Source of the DNA: Clostridiales bacterium
Lineage (GTDB): Bacteria; Bacillota; Clostridia; Lachnospirales; CAG-274
Assembly: GCA_021203425.1 (NCBI GenBank)
Contig: JAJQBF010000070.1
Coordinates: forward strand, 1-7,395
DNA length: 7,395 nt
Direction: 5' to 3'
Notes under the pieces: generated by a model
Database searches by the model: none
Told to the model about the DNA's origin: nothing
Seen by the model: only the letters and a program-made list of their open reading frames with translations
Translations under genes and position numbers: made by a program
Shown here: one piece after another, positions 6,316-7,395 of the stretch
How positions within the stretch are numbered: the stretch's first letter is position 1
How the letters are laid out: every line of letters starts with the position of its first letter

Positions 6316-7191
6316 TTACTCTATGTTTTGAACCTGTTCTCTTACCTTTTCAATTTCACTCTTAAGCTCTACAATTGAACTTGTAATAATAAGGTCGTTG
6401 CTCTTTGAGCCTATTGTGTTAACCTCTCTGTTCATCTCCTGAACAAGAAAGTCAAGTTTTCTTCCTATTGAGTTTTCTTCCTGTAATATTGCCTCCATCT
6501 GTTTCAAATGGCTGTAAAGCCTTGTAAGTTCTTCGTCTATACAAGATTTTTCCGCAAAAATCGCCACTTCCGTCAATATCCTGCCTTCGTCTGCGTTAAG
6601 CTCGCAAAGTTCGGAAATTCTGTCTGTCAGCCTCTGTTTATATTCTTCGGCAACATAGGGCGATCTTTCCTTTACCTTGTCTGTGATTTCCCTTATAACA
6701 ACAAGTTTATCAAGTATATCAGCCTTAAGGTGTTCCCCTTCTCTTGTTCTCATTTCAACAAAGCCGTCAAGCGCCTGACCGACAGCCTCCATAAGCCCTT
6801 CCAAAACCTGATTGTTTTCGTTTAAAGATGCCTTTTCAACACTTATCACATCTGGAAAACGTGAAATAAGCCCTATTGTCAGTTTGTCTTCAAGAGAATA
6901 TCTTTCTTTAATTGTATTAAGAACGTCTGTATAACAGTCAGCAAGAGCCTCGTTTAAACTGACCTTATAATCGTCCTTTGAAAATGTTTCAAAGCTTACA
7001 AATACATCTGTCTTTCCCCTTAAAATTTCCTTTGAAACAGCTTTCTTAATTTTGTCTTCATAAGAAAGCATAATTCTGGGGAGCTTTATCGTAATATCAT
7101 TATATCTGTGGTTCACCGTTCTTATTTCAACAATAAACCGTCTGTCATTAAGGCTTGACTCCCCCCTGCCGTATCCTGTCATACTTCTCAT
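6316..7191 (-). CDS. yicC: YicC/YloC-family endoribonuclease
   Basis: E. coli YicC is reported to be an endoribonuclease involved in small RNA turnover; the B. subtilis homologue is YloC. The product has 291 residues. The YicC-like N-terminal domain begins MRSMTGYGRGE and includes EIRTVNHRY at 22-30 and MRTREGEHL at 147-155. The C-terminal DUF1732 domain includes CIDEELTRLYSHLKQ at 217-231, GRKLDFLVQEMNREVNTIGSK at 243-263 and EKVREQVQNIE at 281-291, where the family is most conserved. I start at 7191 rather than an in-frame ATG 13 codons earlier (7230) because the family begins at M(R/K)SMTG and GGAG at 7202-7205 sits 10 nt upstream. It is the first gene of the operon, preceded by a promoter and a leader with repeats (7235-7288). 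It ends 16 nt before remA. Confidence 0.96.
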   Translation of the reverse strand: MRSMTGYGRGESSLNDRRFIVEIRTVNHRYNDITIKLPRIMLSYEDKIKKAVSKEILRGKTDVFVSFETFSKDDYKVSLNEALADCYTDVLNTIKERYSLEDKLTIGLISRFPDVISVEKASLNENNQVLEGLMEAVGQALDGFVEMRTREGEHLKADILDKLVVIREITDKVKERSPYVAEEYKQRLTDRISELCELNADEGRILTEVAIFAEKSCIDEELTRLYSHLKQMEAILQEENSIGRKLDFLVQEMNREVNTIGSKSNDLIITSSIVELKSEIEKVREQVQNIE

Positions 7192-7201
7192 AAAATATAC
7201 A

Positions 7202-7205
7202 CTCC
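7202..7205 (-). promoter_or_regulatory. yicC ribosome binding site
   Basis: TTGGAG places GGAG 10 nt before the ATG at 7191. No better site precedes the alternative ATG at 7230, so this site helps decide the start. It lies about 30 nt downstream of the leader hairpins, close enough that upstream structure could influence access. Confidence 0.6.
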
Positions 7206-7234
7206 AAATCAATAGTAATGGGCAAAACACCCTT

Positions 7235-7288
7235 TAGGGAATCCGTTTCCCTAGGGAATCACCGAACAGTCAGCGCAAAGTTTCCCTA
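7235..7288 (-). promoter_or_regulatory. yicC leader with four alternating inverted 7-mers
   Basis: On the minus strand the leader holds TAGGGAA (7282-7288), TTCCCTA (7252-7258), TAGGGAA (7247-7253) and TTCCCTA (7235-7241). The middle two share TA and form the perfect 12-bp palindrome TTCCCTAGGGAA. As RNA this gives two neighbouring hairpins: one over 7252-7288, whose long loop can form an inner CGCUGA/UCGGUG stem around CUGU, and one over 7235-7253 with a 7-bp stem and an ACGGA loop. A third weak stem (GGGU/GCCC) follows at 7221-7233. The first 7-mer lies at the expected transcription start, so the array could equally be a protein operator. No U-tract follows, so it is not a simple terminator. 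It matches no riboswitch or operator that I recognise. Confidence 0.6.
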
Positions 7289-7294
7289 ACATAT

Positions 7295-7322
7295 ATTATA
7301 CTAAAAATTTGAAAAATGTACA
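7295..7322 (-). promoter_or_regulatory. predicted sigma-A-type promoter for the yicC operon
   Basis: The minus strand has TGTACA (7317-7322, 4 of 6 matches to TTGACA) and a perfect TATAAT (7295-7300) separated by 16 bp. Transcription would begin near 7287-7290, giving a leader of about 97 nt. Upstream, 7323-7347 is almost all A and T on both strands (T6 and A7 runs) and could act as an UP element. This is the only good promoter seen ahead of the operon. Confidence 0.7.
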
Positions 7323-7355
7323 GTCCTTTTTTTAAAAAATTATAAATACCGCTTT

Positions 7356-7371
7356 GCAGCTGAACTGCTGC
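7356..7371. repeat. short inverted repeat upstream of the operon promoter
   Basis: GCAGC and GCTGC form 5-bp arms around a 6-nt TGAACT spacer. Read on the minus strand it is followed, 14 nt or so later, by a T-run at 7331-7340, so it could be a weak terminator of a gene beyond the right edge. The distance to the T-run argues against efficient termination. Otherwise the stretch 7323-7395 is A/T-rich and shows no gene. Confidence 0.3.
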
Positions 7372-7395
7372 GTAAGTTTCATATAAATTAATAAT

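Noticed and set aside
6117..6825. Plus-strand open frames opposite remA and yicC (6117-6365 and 6508-6825)
   Set aside because: They are antisense to well-supported genes, with no RBS and no recognisable product. The same holds for plus-strand frames at 2683-2874 and 3485-3700.
7192..7230. Upstream in-frame ATG that would extend YicC by 13 residues (MFCPLLLIWSVYF)
   Set aside because: The family starts at M(R/K)SMTG, the RBS fits the ATG at 7191, and the extension would cover leader sequence; the hydrophobic extension is not a credible signal peptide for a cytoplasmic RNase.
7262..7280. Possible LexA-like half-site CCGAAC next to the leader repeats
   Set aside because: The Gram-positive SOS box needs CGAAC and GTTCG arms; the second arm is missing.
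7235..7288. CRISPR-like or telomere-like (TTAGGG) repeats
   Set aside because: The units are only 7 bases, alternate in orientation, lack regular spacers, and TTAGGG is not in tandem.
7350..7395. Divergent plus-strand promoter (TTGCAG with TATAAA)
   Set aside because: The spacing is about 22 bp and the -35 match is poor; no gene is visible before the window ends.

Overview
The window looks like chromosomal core DNA of a Firmicutes bacterium, most likely a member of Clostridia. This rests on the gene order (yicC/yloC, remA, gmk, rpoZ, priA, def, fmt, yugP-type peptidase), strong AGGAGG-type ribosome binding sites, moderate to low G+C by eye, and protein sequences of clostridial type, such as an omega subunit beginning MLKPSYAELM. 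I cannot name a genus. All genes use the standard code and all lie on the minus strand, so transcription runs from right to left.

Layout in transcription order. Positions 7395-7192 are non-coding. They hold an inverted repeat (7356-7371), an A/T-rich tract, a good sigma-A-type promoter (7295-7322) and a leader of about 97 nt carrying four alternating inverted 7-mers (7235-7288). Eight tightly packed genes follow: yicC (7191-6316), remA (6299-6030), gmk (6037-5420), rpoZ (5418-4996), priA (4984-2774), def (2762-2289), fmt (2289-1360) and a yugP-family membrane zinc peptidase (1312-539). Gaps or overlaps between them are 16 nt, an 8-nt overlap, 1 nt, 11 nt, 11 nt, a 1-nt overlap and 47 nt, which indicates one operon with translational coupling. 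A hairpin at 504-531 just after the peptidase stop is the likely terminator. A Nudix hydrolase gene (465-1) follows on the same strand and runs off the left edge.

The operon joins information-processing and housekeeping functions: an RNase (YicC), a DNA-binding regulator (RemA), GMP kinase, RNA polymerase omega, replication restart (PriA), and the formylation/deformylation pair Fmt and Def that act at the start and just after translation initiation. No gene-free stretch exceeds 300 bases, and I saw no tRNA, rRNA, CRISPR, IS element or phage gene.

I found no convincing unknown multi-gene system. The points most worth a second look are the repeat-rich yicC leader, a long acidic tail on omega, a pure Gly/Tyr N-terminus on the zinc peptidase, and the absence of coaBC and rsmB from places where Firmicutes usually carry them.
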